Made by a program: the position numbers and the translations under genes
In this document: positions 1 to 6,673 of the stretch, one piece after another
Layout of the letters: each line of letters opens with the position of its first letter
How positions within the stretch are numbered: the first letter of the stretch is position 1
Notes under the pieces: generated by a model
Databases searched by the model: none
Seen by the model: only the letters and a program-made list of their open reading frames with translations
Told to the model about the DNA's origin: nothing
DNA from: an uncultured Collinsella sp.
GTDB lineage: Bacteria; Actinomycetota; Coriobacteriia; Coriobacteriales; Coriobacteriaceae
DNA length: 8,404 bases
Assembly: GCA_900548935.1 (NCBI GenBank)
Contig: URMR01000079.1
Coordinates: 1-8,404, forward strand
Direction: 5' to 3'

Positions 1-69
1 CACGCGAATGTTGTAGCCTGCCTCGCGCATTAGCTCTATGCGGCGCGGCGATTGCGAAGCCAAAATCAT
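1..69 (-). CDS. maf: Maf-like nucleoside triphosphate pyrophosphatase, N-terminal fragment
   Basis: This is the first 23 codons of a minus-strand gene that runs off the left edge of the window. The translation begins MILASQSPRRIELM, and the A-S-x-S-P-R-R block right after the start is the hallmark N-terminus of the Maf/HAM1-like pyrophosphatases. These enzymes hydrolyse non-canonical or modified nucleoside triphosphates, and the family was first linked to septum inhibition. The start ATG overlaps the stop of the upstream DJ-1-family gene as ATGA (66-69), so translation is probably coupled and the two are co-transcribed. Only the N-terminal loop is visible, so the subfamily (YhdE-like or YceF-like) cannot be decided. 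Confidence 0.85.
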   Translation of the reverse strand, partial: MILASQSPRRIELMREAGYNIRV

Positions 70-608
70 AGTTGGATGCCCTCGGCGACCTTCTCGACGG
101 CCTTGTCGCCGGCGAGCGTGCGCAGCAGCTCAAGCGCAAAGGGGAGCGACTGGGCCATGCCGCTGGCGGTGATGATGTTGCCGTCTTGCGTAACCTTCTC
201 GCCGGTATAGGTGCCTTCGGGGAAGCTTTTCTCAAAGCCAGGGAAGCACGTGGCGTGGCGCCCCTCGAGCAGGTCGAGCTCGCCCAGGATAAACGGGGCG
301 GCGCAGATGGCGGCAACGTGCTTGGTCGCGGCGAACTCGCTGACGACATCGCAGACACGCTGGTCGGCGCGCAGGTTGGTGGCACCGGGCAGGCCGCCGG
401 GTAGCACGACGCAGTCATACTCATCAAAGTTGATTTCGTCGAAGAGCGCATCGCAGGTCACGGGAATCTGCAGCGAGCTCACGACCTCGCGCGTGGGCAT
501 GATCGAGACGAGCGTGGCACGCACGCCGCCACGACGCATGACGTCGACCATGGTCAGGCATTCAATCGTTTCAAAGCCATCGGCGGCGAGAACGGCAACG
601 CTGGGCAT
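66..608 (-). CDS. DJ-1/PfpI (ThiJ) family protein
   Basis: This 180-aa protein has the single-domain length usual for DJ-1/YajL-type members of the class I glutamine amidotransferase-like fold. The start at 608 is chosen because AAAGGA lies 6 nt upstream; an in-frame ATG at 662 has no such site and would add 18 unrelated residues. Visible family marks are the N-terminal strand VAVLAADGFETIE (Glu16 matches the Glu that contacts the reactive Cys), VDVMRRGG (21-28), VVLPGG (67-72), and the nucleophile elbow AAICAAP with Cys102. Members include redox-sensitive chaperones, glyoxalase III/deglycase-like enzymes and ThiJ/YajL types; the sequence does not settle which. It is the upstream partner of maf in a two-gene unit with a 4-bp overlap, which hints at a housekeeping or damage-control role. 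Confidence 0.85.
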   Translation of the reverse strand: MPSVAVLAADGFETIECLTMVDVMRRGGVRATLVSIMPTREVVSSLQIPVTCDALFDEINFDEYDCVVLPGGLPGATNLRADQRVCDVVSEFAATKHVAAICAAPFILGELDLLEGRHATCFPGFEKSFPEGTYTGEKVTQDGNIITASGMAQSLPFALELLRTLAGDKAVEKVAEGIQL

Positions 609-644
609 GAGGGTTCCTTTCATAGGCGGCATACAATTAGCCGT

Positions 645-673
645 CTTATACCCCGAAGACATATGCTTGCCAC
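645..673 (-). promoter_or_regulatory. Candidate sigma-70 promoter for the DJ-1/maf unit
   Basis: Read on the minus strand, GTGGCA (668-673, 4 of 6 to the -35 consensus) is followed after exactly 17 nt by TATAAG (645-650, 5 of 6 to the -10). This predicts a leader of about 30 nt before the start at 608. It lies between the upstream terminator and the gene, as expected. It is a consensus match only. Confidence 0.4.
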
Positions 674-692
674 GCTCGATTTCCCAATGTTT

Positions 693-751
693 AAAAAGGG
701 ACGGGGATTAAATAATCATTCGGTACTAATTGATTATTTAATCCCCGTCCC
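693..751 (-). terminator. Perfect 21-bp inverted repeat acting as terminator of the rRNA methyltransferase gene
   Basis: The arms 698-718 and 731-751 are perfectly complementary over 21 bp, with a 12-nt loop. The outer part of each arm is GC-rich (GGGACGGGG) and the inner part AT-rich. On the minus strand the stem is followed directly by TTTTT, and the stem begins 15 nt past the rlmD stop, so it fits an intrinsic terminator. On the plus strand the stem is followed by AGAAAAATC with no T-run, so it is not clearly bidirectional. The length and perfection exceed what termination needs, so it may be a dispersed palindromic (REP-like) element used as a terminator. Confidence 0.8.
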
Positions 752-765
752 AGAAAAATCATCAG

Positions 766-2079
766 CTAGTTACGCTTGAGGTCGACGACGGTTTCGCAGT
801 GGAAGGTTTGCGGGAATAGGTCAACTGGCGTGATCTTTACGGGGGAGAAGGTGCCTTCTTCGACAAAGCGTTTGAGATCGCGCGCCAGGGTGGCAGGGTC
901 GCAGCTCACATAGGCGACATCGCGCGCACTCGTGCTGGCGATGAGGTCGATGGCCTCGGGCGCCAAGCCCGCGCGTGGTGGGTCGACCACCAGGACATCG
1001 GCGTCCTGGTCGGGGAACTCGCGCACGGCATCGCCGCCGATGACGTCGACGTTATCGAGCTTGTTGATCTCGAGGTTGCGACGCAGGTCGCGCACGGCCG
1101 GGCCGTAGGCCTCGACGGCGGCGACAAAGTCGCAGCGGCGGGCGAGCGGCAAGGTAAAGGTGCCGGCACCGCAGTACAGGTCCACGGCAAGCTCGTCTTC
1201 CTGCGGGTCAAGCGCTTCCATGACAAGCTCGATCAAAATCTCGGCACCCTTGGTGTTGACCTGGAAAAACGATGGGGCGGACAGGCGCATCTGGCCGTCA
1301 GCGATGTTCTCGGTCCACGAGCCCTCGCCGGCGAGCATCTCTACCTTGGAGACACGGCGGGCTTTCTTCTCGCCCTTGCTCATGACGCGCACGACGCTCG
1401 TGGGGTGTACGGCGTCTGCCAGCACGCGCGAGACCTGCGAGCGCGGGAAGGAGCCTGTGGGCGTCCAAAGCGCGACCTCGAGTGCCTTGGTGCGACGCGA
1501 GGCGCGAATGCCCACACGTTCCAGACCCAGGTCGTGGCTGCCGCTCAGATAGTTGAGCGCGCCGACGACTGACTTGAGTGCCTTGGGAAAACGCTTATCG
1601 AACAGCGGACACGAATCGACGGTCACGATCTTGCTGGGGTCGACGCCGTGCATGCCAAGGCGAACACGGCCGTTAACGAGAGTGGGCTCCAGCTCAATCT
1701 TATTGCGGTAGCCCCAGTCGTCCTTGGTATGGCGGATAGGCTGGACAAGTACGTTGACCTGCTCGGGGGTGAACTTGCCAATGCGCTCGAGCGTGGAGCG
1801 CAGGTTTTGCTCTTTGGCGGCAAGCTGAGCTGCGCGCGATAGATTGCCCCACGAACAACCACCGCAGATGCCCACGAAGGGGCAGGGGGGCTGAATGCGA
1901 TCGGGGCTCGGCTCCAGAATCTCGGTCGTGCGGGCGCGCATAAACGACTTGCCGTCCTGCACGACCTCGGCTTCGACGGTGTCGCCTGCCACGGCGCCCT
2001 GCACAAAGACGGCCTTGCCGTTGTCGGCATGTGCCAGACCGTCGGTGCCGTACGTCATCGATTCTATGGTGAGCTTCAT
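766..2079 (-). CDS. rlmD: 23S rRNA (uracil-C5)-methyltransferase, RlmD/RumA family
   Basis: This 437-aa protein belongs to the RlmD/RlmC/TrmA family, which uses S-adenosylmethionine to make 5-methyluridine in RNA. An N-terminal TRAM-like RNA-binding domain (about residues 1-55) is followed by a 4Fe-4S cysteine set: C66, C72 and C75 in CPFVGICGGC, and C157 in DSCPLF. The Rossmann methyltransferase domain shows the SAM motif DLYCGAG (300-306), DPPRAG (366-371), the catalytic Cys393 in YVSCDPATLARD, and the C-terminal FPQTFHCE signature. Length is normal. The ATG at 2079 begins the TRAM domain and has AGGA close upstream; an ATG at 2094 and one at 2157 are alternatives with weaker support, the latter inside the preceding terminator. 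Methylation of U1939 is the name-giving activity of RlmD, but Gram-positive relatives can modify U747 or both, so the exact target is inferred. Confidence 0.9.
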   Translation of the reverse strand: MKLTIESMTYGTDGLAHADNGKAVFVQGAVAGDTVEAEVVQDGKSFMRARTTEILEPSPDRIQPPCPFVGICGGCSWGNLSRAAQLAAKEQNLRSTLERIGKFTPEQVNVLVQPIRHTKDDWGYRNKIELEPTLVNGRVRLGMHGVDPSKIVTVDSCPLFDKRFPKALKSVVGALNYLSGSHDLGLERVGIRASRRTKALEVALWTPTGSFPRSQVSRVLADAVHPTSVVRVMSKGEKKARRVSKVEMLAGEGSWTENIADGQMRLSAPSFFQVNTKGAEILIELVMEALDPQEDELAVDLYCGAGTFTLPLARRCDFVAAVEAYGPAVRDLRRNLEINKLDNVDVIGGDAVREFPDQDADVLVVDPPRAGLAPEAIDLIASTSARDVAYVSCDPATLARDLKRFVEEGTFSPVKITPVDLFPQTFHCETVVDLKRN

Positions 2080-2126
2080 ATTCCTGCCTGCCATTCGCGG
2101 TTTTGTTCGCAACCATGGTAGCAGGG

Positions 2127-2170
2127 AAAAGCGCCCCGTATCTGGGGCATTCCTCAAATACGGGGCGCTT
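2127..2170 (-). terminator. Intrinsic terminator after ppk
   Basis: The arms 2129-2141 (AAGCGCCCCGTAT on plus) and 2158-2170 form a perfect 13-bp stem around a 16-nt loop. Read on the minus strand, the stem ends in CGCTTTTCCC, a short T-run. It begins 10 nt past the ppk stop. It separates ppk from rlmD, implying rlmD has its own promoter in 2080-2128, where I see no convincing consensus pair. Confidence 0.75.
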
Positions 2171-2180
2171 CTACAAACGT

Positions 2181-4733
2181 CTATTTCGTCCTGCCGGTAA
2201 TGAGCGTCTTAAGACCCAGACCGATCAGGCCCAAGCCCATGCGCACGCGGCCGGGGTGATGGCGCTCGATGGCCTTGGCTTTGCCAGCGGGCTTCTTGTG
2301 ACGCGCGTTGCTCTCGGGGGTTGTTGTGGGTGCCTGAGGTTGGGCTGCGGGAGCAGGTTCGGGCTCGATAACGGTCGCTCGGACCTTCTGGACCTCGGGT
2401 GCGGCCGGTTGCGGCTCGGGCTTGGGTTCCAGAACGGGTGCGGGTTCGGGCATTGCTTTGGCGACGGGCTTCGGAGCTGCGGCGGTGGGCTTGGGCGCCT
2501 GCTCGACCTTGGGCTTCGGAGCAGCATCGGGCTCGGCGAGCGCCTCTGGCTTGGCCCGGACGGCTCCATCGGCCGTGCGTTCCGGTTTTTGTGCGCGCTG
2601 CTGCGCGGCGGCCTCGGCGTTGCGATACGCACGCTCCAGCAGAGCTTCCTGCGAGTTGAAGGGCTTCTCGTCCTCTTTGCGCTCCACCGGAACCCAGGTG
2701 CCGTCACTCGTCAGGCTGCGTGCCTTCACGTTGTCGCGCAGCTGCATGCCCATGTACTCGTGCACCAGGGCGCGGCAGGTGGGGTCGAGCACGGGGAAGG
2801 CGATCTCCACGCGGTGCTCGGTGTTGCGCGTCATCATGTCTGCCGAGCTCAGGTAGATCATGTCCGAGTCCACGCCAAAGGCATAGACGCGCGCATGCTC
2901 CAAAAAACGTCCGACGATGGAGCGCACGTGCACGTTCTCGGTCTTGCCCGGAACACCGGGCTTGAGGCACGAGATGCCGCGGATGATCATGTCCACGCGG
3001 ACTCCTGCACACGATGCCTCGGCGATCTTATCGATAACCTCGCGGTCGGTAAGCGAGTTGAGCTTAAAGAACACGCGGGCGGGCTCGCCGACAAGGGCAC
3101 GCTGAATCTCGCGGTCAAGCCCGCGCATGATGAGCGGCTTGAGGCCCACGGGCGCCACGCCCAGGAAGCGGTAGTCGCCGCGCAGGTTGCCCAGCGACAG
3201 GTTGCGGAAGAACAGGTTGGCGTCCTCGCCGATGCCGGGATGCGCGGTCATGAGCATAAAGTCGCTGTAGAGCTTGGCCGTCTTCTCGTTAAAGTTGCCG
3301 GTGCCCAACAGCGTCAGGCGTGTAAGCGCCATGCCCTCGCGATAGGTGAGCTGGCAGATCTTGGAGTGGCACTTAAAGCCCTCGGAGCCGTAGATGACGG
3401 TGCAGCCTGCCTCTTCCAAGCGCTCGGCCCATTCGATGTTGTTCTGCTCGTCAAAGCGGGCGCGGAGCTCCATGAGCACCGTGACCTCTTTGCCGTTCTC
3501 GGCGGCATCGATCAGCGACTCGCACAGACGGCTCTGCTTGGCCACGCGGTAGAGCGTGATGCGCAGCGAGATGCACTCGGGGTCGTAGGCTGCTTCGTGC
3601 ACCAGGTCCAAGAACGGGTTCATGGCCTCGTAAGGGTAAAAGAGCAGCTTGTCGTGTTGCAGCACCTGCTCGCGTATGGAGCGGGCCATATCGATGGTGG
3701 GGTTGGGCTGCGGCTTAAACGGCGTAAAGAGCAGCTCGTTGCGTAGATGTTCGGGAATCTTGCCCTCAATGCCAAAGACGTAGCCCAGGTCAAGGGGGAT
3801 ATCGCAGGTAAAGACCGAGCGGCGAGAAAGCTCGAGCGCCTTGCGGATGGTCTTGAGCGTTGGCTTTTCGAGCGAGCCCGATACGGCGAGCACCACCGGC
3901 TGCAGGCGCAGGCGCTTCTTGAGGATGCGCTTCATGTGCTGGCGGTAATCCTCTTCCTCCTCGACGCCCTCGCCGTCCGGGTCGATATCGGCATTGCGAG
4001 TGACGCGGATCAGCGCGCGATCCAGCGGCTTATAGGAGCCAAAGCAGCTGTCCAGGCAGGCGAGGATGACGTCCTCGAGCAAGATGTAGGAGTAGGTGCC
4101 GGTGGGCGAGGGGATCTCGACCACGCGGTTCATCGAGGCGGGAATCTCGATCAGGCCCAGCAGACTTTCCTCGTCGGTGGCGCCGTCCAGACCACAGGCC
4201 AGATAGAGCGCGCCATTGCGCAGGTTGGGGAAGGGGTGGCGAGGATCGATGACCAGCGGCGAGATAACCGGCGACACGTAGGCCTGGAAGTAGCGGGTTA
4301 CAAAGGTGCGCTCCTCGGGCGTAAGCGAATCGATGCGGGCGCGGTGAACGCCCAGGGTGTCGAGTTTGCCCTCGATGCTCTTAAAGATGGACTCCCAACG
4401 GGTAAGGAGCCCGGGCATTTCGGCCATGACGGCATCGACCTGTTCAGAGGCGGTCATATTGCTTTTGTTGTCGACAGGCTGTTTTTTGAGCTCGGCCAGG
4501 TCGGACAGACCGCCTACACGGACCATAAGGAACTCGTCGAGGTTGGACTCGAAGATCGACACGAACTTTAGACGCTCGAACAGCGGAACGGTCTCATCGA
4601 AGGCTTCGTCAAGCACGCGGTTGTCAAAGCGCAGCCAGCTAAGCTCTCGGTTTTGCGTGTACGAGAAGTCGCGCGGCGGCTTGCGCAGCTTAGCGGCCTT
4701 TTGCTTCTTTTCGATTTTGCTCGGCATATGCAT
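2181..4733 (-). CDS. ppk1: Polyphosphate kinase 1 with extended C-terminal tail
   Basis: This 850-aa protein is a PPK1, which reversibly transfers the gamma phosphate of ATP to inorganic polyphosphate. The N-terminal domain opens with NRELSWLRFDNRVL (28-41). The middle domain carries the head-domain motif RNGALYLA (172-179). The catalytic phospholipase D-like domains show YPYEAMNPFLDLV (366-378), the likely phosphorylated His456 in FKCHSK, LGTGNFNEKTAKLYSD (476-491), and His613 in FLEHARVYAFG. Typical PPK1 ends near residue 690-700. Here about 145 more residues follow: an Ala/Pro/Lys/Glu-rich, probably disordered stretch (about 705-808), a basic His/Lys/Arg patch (810-831) and a Gly/Leu-rich amphipathic end (832-847). 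The start is ATG at 4733 or the ATG at 4727; ribosome-binding support is weak for both. It appears to be monocistronic. Confidence 0.95.
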   Translation of the reverse strand: MHMPSKIEKKQKAAKLRKPPRDFSYTQNRELSWLRFDNRVLDEAFDETVPLFERLKFVSIFESNLDEFLMVRVGGLSDLAELKKQPVDNKSNMTASEQVDAVMAEMPGLLTRWESIFKSIEGKLDTLGVHRARIDSLTPEERTFVTRYFQAYVSPVISPLVIDPRHPFPNLRNGALYLACGLDGATDEESLLGLIEIPASMNRVVEIPSPTGTYSYILLEDVILACLDSCFGSYKPLDRALIRVTRNADIDPDGEGVEEEEDYRQHMKRILKKRLRLQPVVLAVSGSLEKPTLKTIRKALELSRRSVFTCDIPLDLGYVFGIEGKIPEHLRNELLFTPFKPQPNPTIDMARSIREQVLQHDKLLFYPYEAMNPFLDLVHEAAYDPECISLRITLYRVAKQSRLCESLIDAAENGKEVTVLMELRARFDEQNNIEWAERLEEAGCTVIYGSEGFKCHSKICQLTYREGMALTRLTLLGTGNFNEKTAKLYSDFMLMTAHPGIGEDANLFFRNLSLGNLRGDYRFLGVAPVGLKPLIMRGLDREIQRALVGEPARVFFKLNSLTDREVIDKIAEASCAGVRVDMIIRGISCLKPGVPGKTENVHVRSIVGRFLEHARVYAFGVDSDMIYLSSADMMTRNTEHRVEIAFPVLDPTCRALVHEYMGMQLRDNVKARSLTSDGTWVPVERKEDEKPFNSQEALLERAYRNAEAAAQQRAQKPERTADGAVRAKPEALAEPDAAPKPKVEQAPKPTAAAPKPVAKAMPEPAPVLEPKPEPQPAAPEVQKVRATVIEPEPAPAAQPQAPTTTPESNARHKKPAGKAKAIERHHPGRVRMGLGLIGLGLKTLITGRTK

Positions 4734-4744
4734 CTGTCCGTTCA

Positions 4745-4759
4745 GTCCCCGCAGGGGAC
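4745..4759 (-). other. Short GC hairpin just upstream of ppk start
   Basis: GTCCCC and GGGGAC form a perfect 6-bp stem with a 3-nt GCA loop, ending 11 nt before the ppk start. It would lie at or near the 5' end of the ppk transcript and could affect mRNA stability or start-site access. Its function is inferred; only the palindrome is seen. Confidence 0.4.
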
Positions 4760-4762
4760 GGT

Positions 4763-4791
4763 AGCCTAACTCTAATTCATTATTGTCTCAA
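4763..4791 (-). promoter_or_regulatory. Candidate ppk promoter
   Basis: On the minus strand TTGAGA (4786-4791, 5 of 6 to the -35 consensus) is followed after 17 nt by TAGGCT (4763-4768, 3 of 6 to the -10). It would place the transcript start around 4756, giving a very short leader containing or cutting into the GC hairpin. The weak -10 makes this tentative. Confidence 0.3.
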
Positions 4792-5130
4792 TTTAGTCGA
4801 TCGCCGGCACGGACGTATCGCGTGAACGGTATCTTTACCTACTTCTTACGCTGACGAGCCGTAGGACTGATGCCCCACTCGTTCGCAACGGTCTATATCC
4901 TCACTCAACTGGTACGTAAGTATGAATAAGAAAGATAGATAGCTGAATATCGTCGAATACAGGCAGAAACGTAAACAAGCGTGATTTATATACATAAAAC
5001 TGATTTAGCTATGCAATTCTGAATCAAAAGTTTAGAGACGCAATCGCACATGGTTTTTAAGAAAAAAGAGCATTTACCTTAGAAAAGTTACTTTAGAACG
5101 CCGAAGTGCATTATGGGGGAATCATATGCG
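4792..5130. other. AT-richer divergent intergenic region between ppk and arcA
   Basis: I find no plausible gene or RNA gene in this stretch. It contains an inverted half-site GTGAACGGTATC (4822-4833), whose first 9 bases recur with small change upstream of the second arcA. It also contains an ARG-box-like sequence at 4921-4938 and scattered TGAAT half-sites (4923, 4944, 5020). The drop in GC content and the spacing before the arcA promoter suggest a long regulatory upstream region rather than gene remains. Confidence 0.5.
4921..4938 (+). promoter_or_regulatory. ARG-box-like sequence upstream of arcA copy 1
   Basis: TATGAATAAGAAAGATAG agrees at about 13 of 18 positions with the Bacillus AhrC/ArgR box as I recall it (CATGAATAAAAATKCAAK). 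A second TGAATA lies exactly 21 bp downstream (4944). ArgR-family proteins commonly control arginine deiminase genes. The match is partial and in AT-rich DNA, so chance is possible. Confidence 0.3.
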
Positions 5131-5135
5131 ATATA

Positions 5136-5201
5136 CCGTTCATCGCACTTTGTTGACCGTTCGGGGGCGAGGTGGAATTGCGGGTGGATTTTGGATATAA
5201 C
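5136..5201 (+). promoter_or_regulatory. arcA copy 1 promoter with 21-bp spaced CCGTTC half-sites
   Basis: CCGTTC occurs at 5136-5141 and again at 5157-5162, exactly 21 bp apart (two helical turns). The second half-site opens a GC-rich block (5157-5177) that is identical upstream of the second arcA. After 9 variable bases comes the conserved GATTTTGGATATAA (5187-5200), containing a good -10, TATAAC (5196-5201). No good -35 exists at 17-18 nt, which fits a promoter dependent on an activator bound at the CCGTTC sites. The same spacing and blocks in both copies are the main support. The regulator is unknown. Confidence 0.65.
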
Positions 5202-5207
5202 TAGAGC

Positions 5208-5282
5208 TGTCAGCAAGCAGCGCCCGTTACGGAAGGGCGCTGAGAGATTCGGCCGAAAGGCCCGAAAGAAAGGTAGGAGGCC
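5208..5282 (+). promoter_or_regulatory. arcA copy 1 leader with two hairpins and RBS
   Basis: Hairpin 1 pairs AGCGCCC (5219-5225) with GGGCGCT (5235-5241) around a 9-nt loop containing ACGGA. Hairpin 2 pairs TTCGGCC (5248-5254) with GGCC-GAA (5259-5266), with one bulged C at 5263, and is capped by a GAAA tetraloop. The tail GAAAGAAAGGTAGGAGGCC before the start contains AGGAGG only 2 nt from the ATG and an earlier AAAGG, an unusually close Shine-Dalgarno. Both hairpins and the whole tail reappear before the second arcA. The transcript start at about 5208 is predicted from the -10. Confidence 0.6.
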
Positions 5283-6524
5283 ATGACGAAAGGTCTGCAC
5301 GTGCCTTCCGAGATCGGCAAGCTCAGGAAGGTCTGCCTGCACCGTCCCGGCGACGAGCTCCTCAACCTGCCGCCCGACGAGCTCGAGCGACTCCTGTTCG
5401 ACGACGTCCCGTTCCTGGAGGTCGCGCAGCAGGAGCACGACACCTTCGCCCAGATCCTGAGGGACCAGGGCGTCGAGGTGCTCTACCTCGAGAACCTCGT
5501 CGCCGAGGTGTTCGACCAGGTCCCCGGCGCCCGCGCCGAGTTCACCGACCAGTACATCGCCGAGGCCGGCATCCGCGGCCAGCACATGCCGCAGATCGTC
5601 CGCGAGAAGCTGGACTCCATCGAGGACAACCTCGAGTTCGTCAAGAAGACCATGGCCGGCATGACCAAGGCCGAGATCGACCTGCCCCTCACGGCGTCCA
5701 CGACCCTCGACTCCCTGGTCAACTCCGAGTCCGAGTCCGACCTGATCATCGACCCGATGCCCAACCTCTACTTCACCCGCGACCCGTTCGCGGTCGTCGG
5801 CGAGGGCGTCAACCTCAACCGCATGTACTCGGTCACCCGCAACCGCGAGACCCTGTACGGCAAGTACGTCTTCAAGTACCACCCCGACTACAAGGACGTC
5901 TCGCTGTACTTCCGCCGCGACTGCCAGTTCCACACCGAGGGCGGCGACGTGCTGAACATCAACGAGAAGACCCTCGCCGTCGGCATCTCCCAGCGCACCC
6001 AGGCCGCCGCGATCGACATCATGGCCCAGAACATCTTCTGGAACTCCGACTCCAAGGTCGAGCGCATCCTGGCCTTCGACATCCCGGTCTCGCGCGCCTT
6101 CATGCACCTCGACACGGTCTTCACCCAGATCGACGTCGATAAGTTCACGATCCACCCCGCCATCATGGGCACCCTGCGCGTCTACGAGCTGACCGCCGGC
6201 AAGAACCCGGGCGACGTGAACATCCGCCTGATCGAGGACACCCTCGAGCACGTCCTGGAGGACGCCACCGGCGTCGACCAGGTCAAGCTGATCCCCTGCG
6301 GCGGCGGCGACCCGATCGCGGCCTCCCGCGAGCAGTGGAACGACGGCTCCAACACCCTGTGCGTCGAGCCCGGCAAGATCTGCGTCTACGCCCGCAACAC
6401 CGTCACCAACGACGTGCTGTACAAGGAGGGCCTGGACCTTCTCGTCGTGCCCTCCGCCGAGCTCTCCCGCGGCCGCGGCGGCCCGCGCTGCATGAGCATG
6501 CCCTTCTGGCGCGAGGACCTCTAA
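5283..6524 (+). CDS. arcA: Arginine deiminase (copy 1)
   Basis: This 413-aa protein is a full-length arginine deiminase, which hydrolyses L-arginine to citrulline and ammonia in the cytosol as the first step of the ADI pathway. It has the guanidino-modifying fold and all expected catalytic marks: FTRDPF (Asp167), FHTEGGDVL (His217, Glu219, Asp222), MHLDTVF (His275, Asp277), and the C-terminal nucleophile Cys403 in RGRGGPRCMSMPF. The ATG lies directly after the conserved purine-rich ribosome-binding tail. Codon choice is extreme: almost every codon ends in C or G (GGC, GAC, CTC/CTG, AAG), stricter than in neighbouring genes, as expected for a very abundant protein. It precedes an aminotransferase, and a second arcA begins 1.85 kb downstream of its stop. 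No arcB or arcC is in the window. Confidence 0.97.
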   Translation: MTKGLHVPSEIGKLRKVCLHRPGDELLNLPPDELERLLFDDVPFLEVAQQEHDTFAQILRDQGVEVLYLENLVAEVFDQVPGARAEFTDQYIAEAGIRGQHMPQIVREKLDSIEDNLEFVKKTMAGMTKAEIDLPLTASTTLDSLVNSESESDLIIDPMPNLYFTRDPFAVVGEGVNLNRMYSVTRNRETLYGKYVFKYHPDYKDVSLYFRRDCQFHTEGGDVLNINEKTLAVGISQRTQAAAIDIMAQNIFWNSDSKVERILAFDIPVSRAFMHLDTVFTQIDVDKFTIHPAIMGTLRVYELTAGKNPGDVNIRLIEDTLEHVLEDATGVDQVKLIPCGGGDPIAASREQWNDGSNTLCVEPGKICVYARNTVTNDVLYKEGLDLLVVPSAELSRGRGGPRCMSMPFWREDL

Positions 6525-6584
6525 GGTCTTCAAGGACCCGTACAGGTCTTAATACATACATCTAGCTGCCATTAGATGTCTCCC

Positions 6585-6623
6585 AATGGGGCGGTGCGGG
6601 TTTTCGCACCGCCCCATTCTTGT
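6585..6623 (+). terminator. Strong hairpin after arcA copy 1
   Basis: A perfect 14-bp GC-rich stem (6585-6598 with 6605-6618) has a 6-nt loop, GGTTTT. It is followed by a broken T-tract (CTTGT), which may allow partial read-through into the aminotransferase gene 55 nt downstream. A second, weaker 7-bp stem lies just upstream (ACATCTA 6558-6564 with TAGATGT 6573-6579) and may protect the 3' end of the arcA message. Confidence 0.7.
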
Positions 6624-6673
6624 ATGAGGAACGTCAATACGATTGGATGACTGCTTTTGTAAGGAGCTTGGCC

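Noticed and set aside
2103..3746. 547-codon open frame antisense to ppk, continued by another at 3747-4571
   Set aside because: The opposite strand carries an unmistakable PPK1. The antisense translations are Gly/Leu/His-rich shadows with no motif.
4586..4592. GAACGGT inside the ppk coding region as another operator
   Set aside because: A single 7-mer match is expected by chance at about this rate, and it has no partner 21 bp away.
4738..4743. CCGTTC just upstream of the ppk start as a regulator site
   Set aside because: It is a lone hexamer without the 21-bp partner or the flanking conserved block, so chance is the simpler explanation.
5088..6533. 481-codon open frame antisense to arcA
   Set aside because: It is a by-product of C/G-ending codons in arcA. 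Its translation is low in complexity (rich in Val, Asp, Gly, Leu), with no family motif and no ribosome-binding site.
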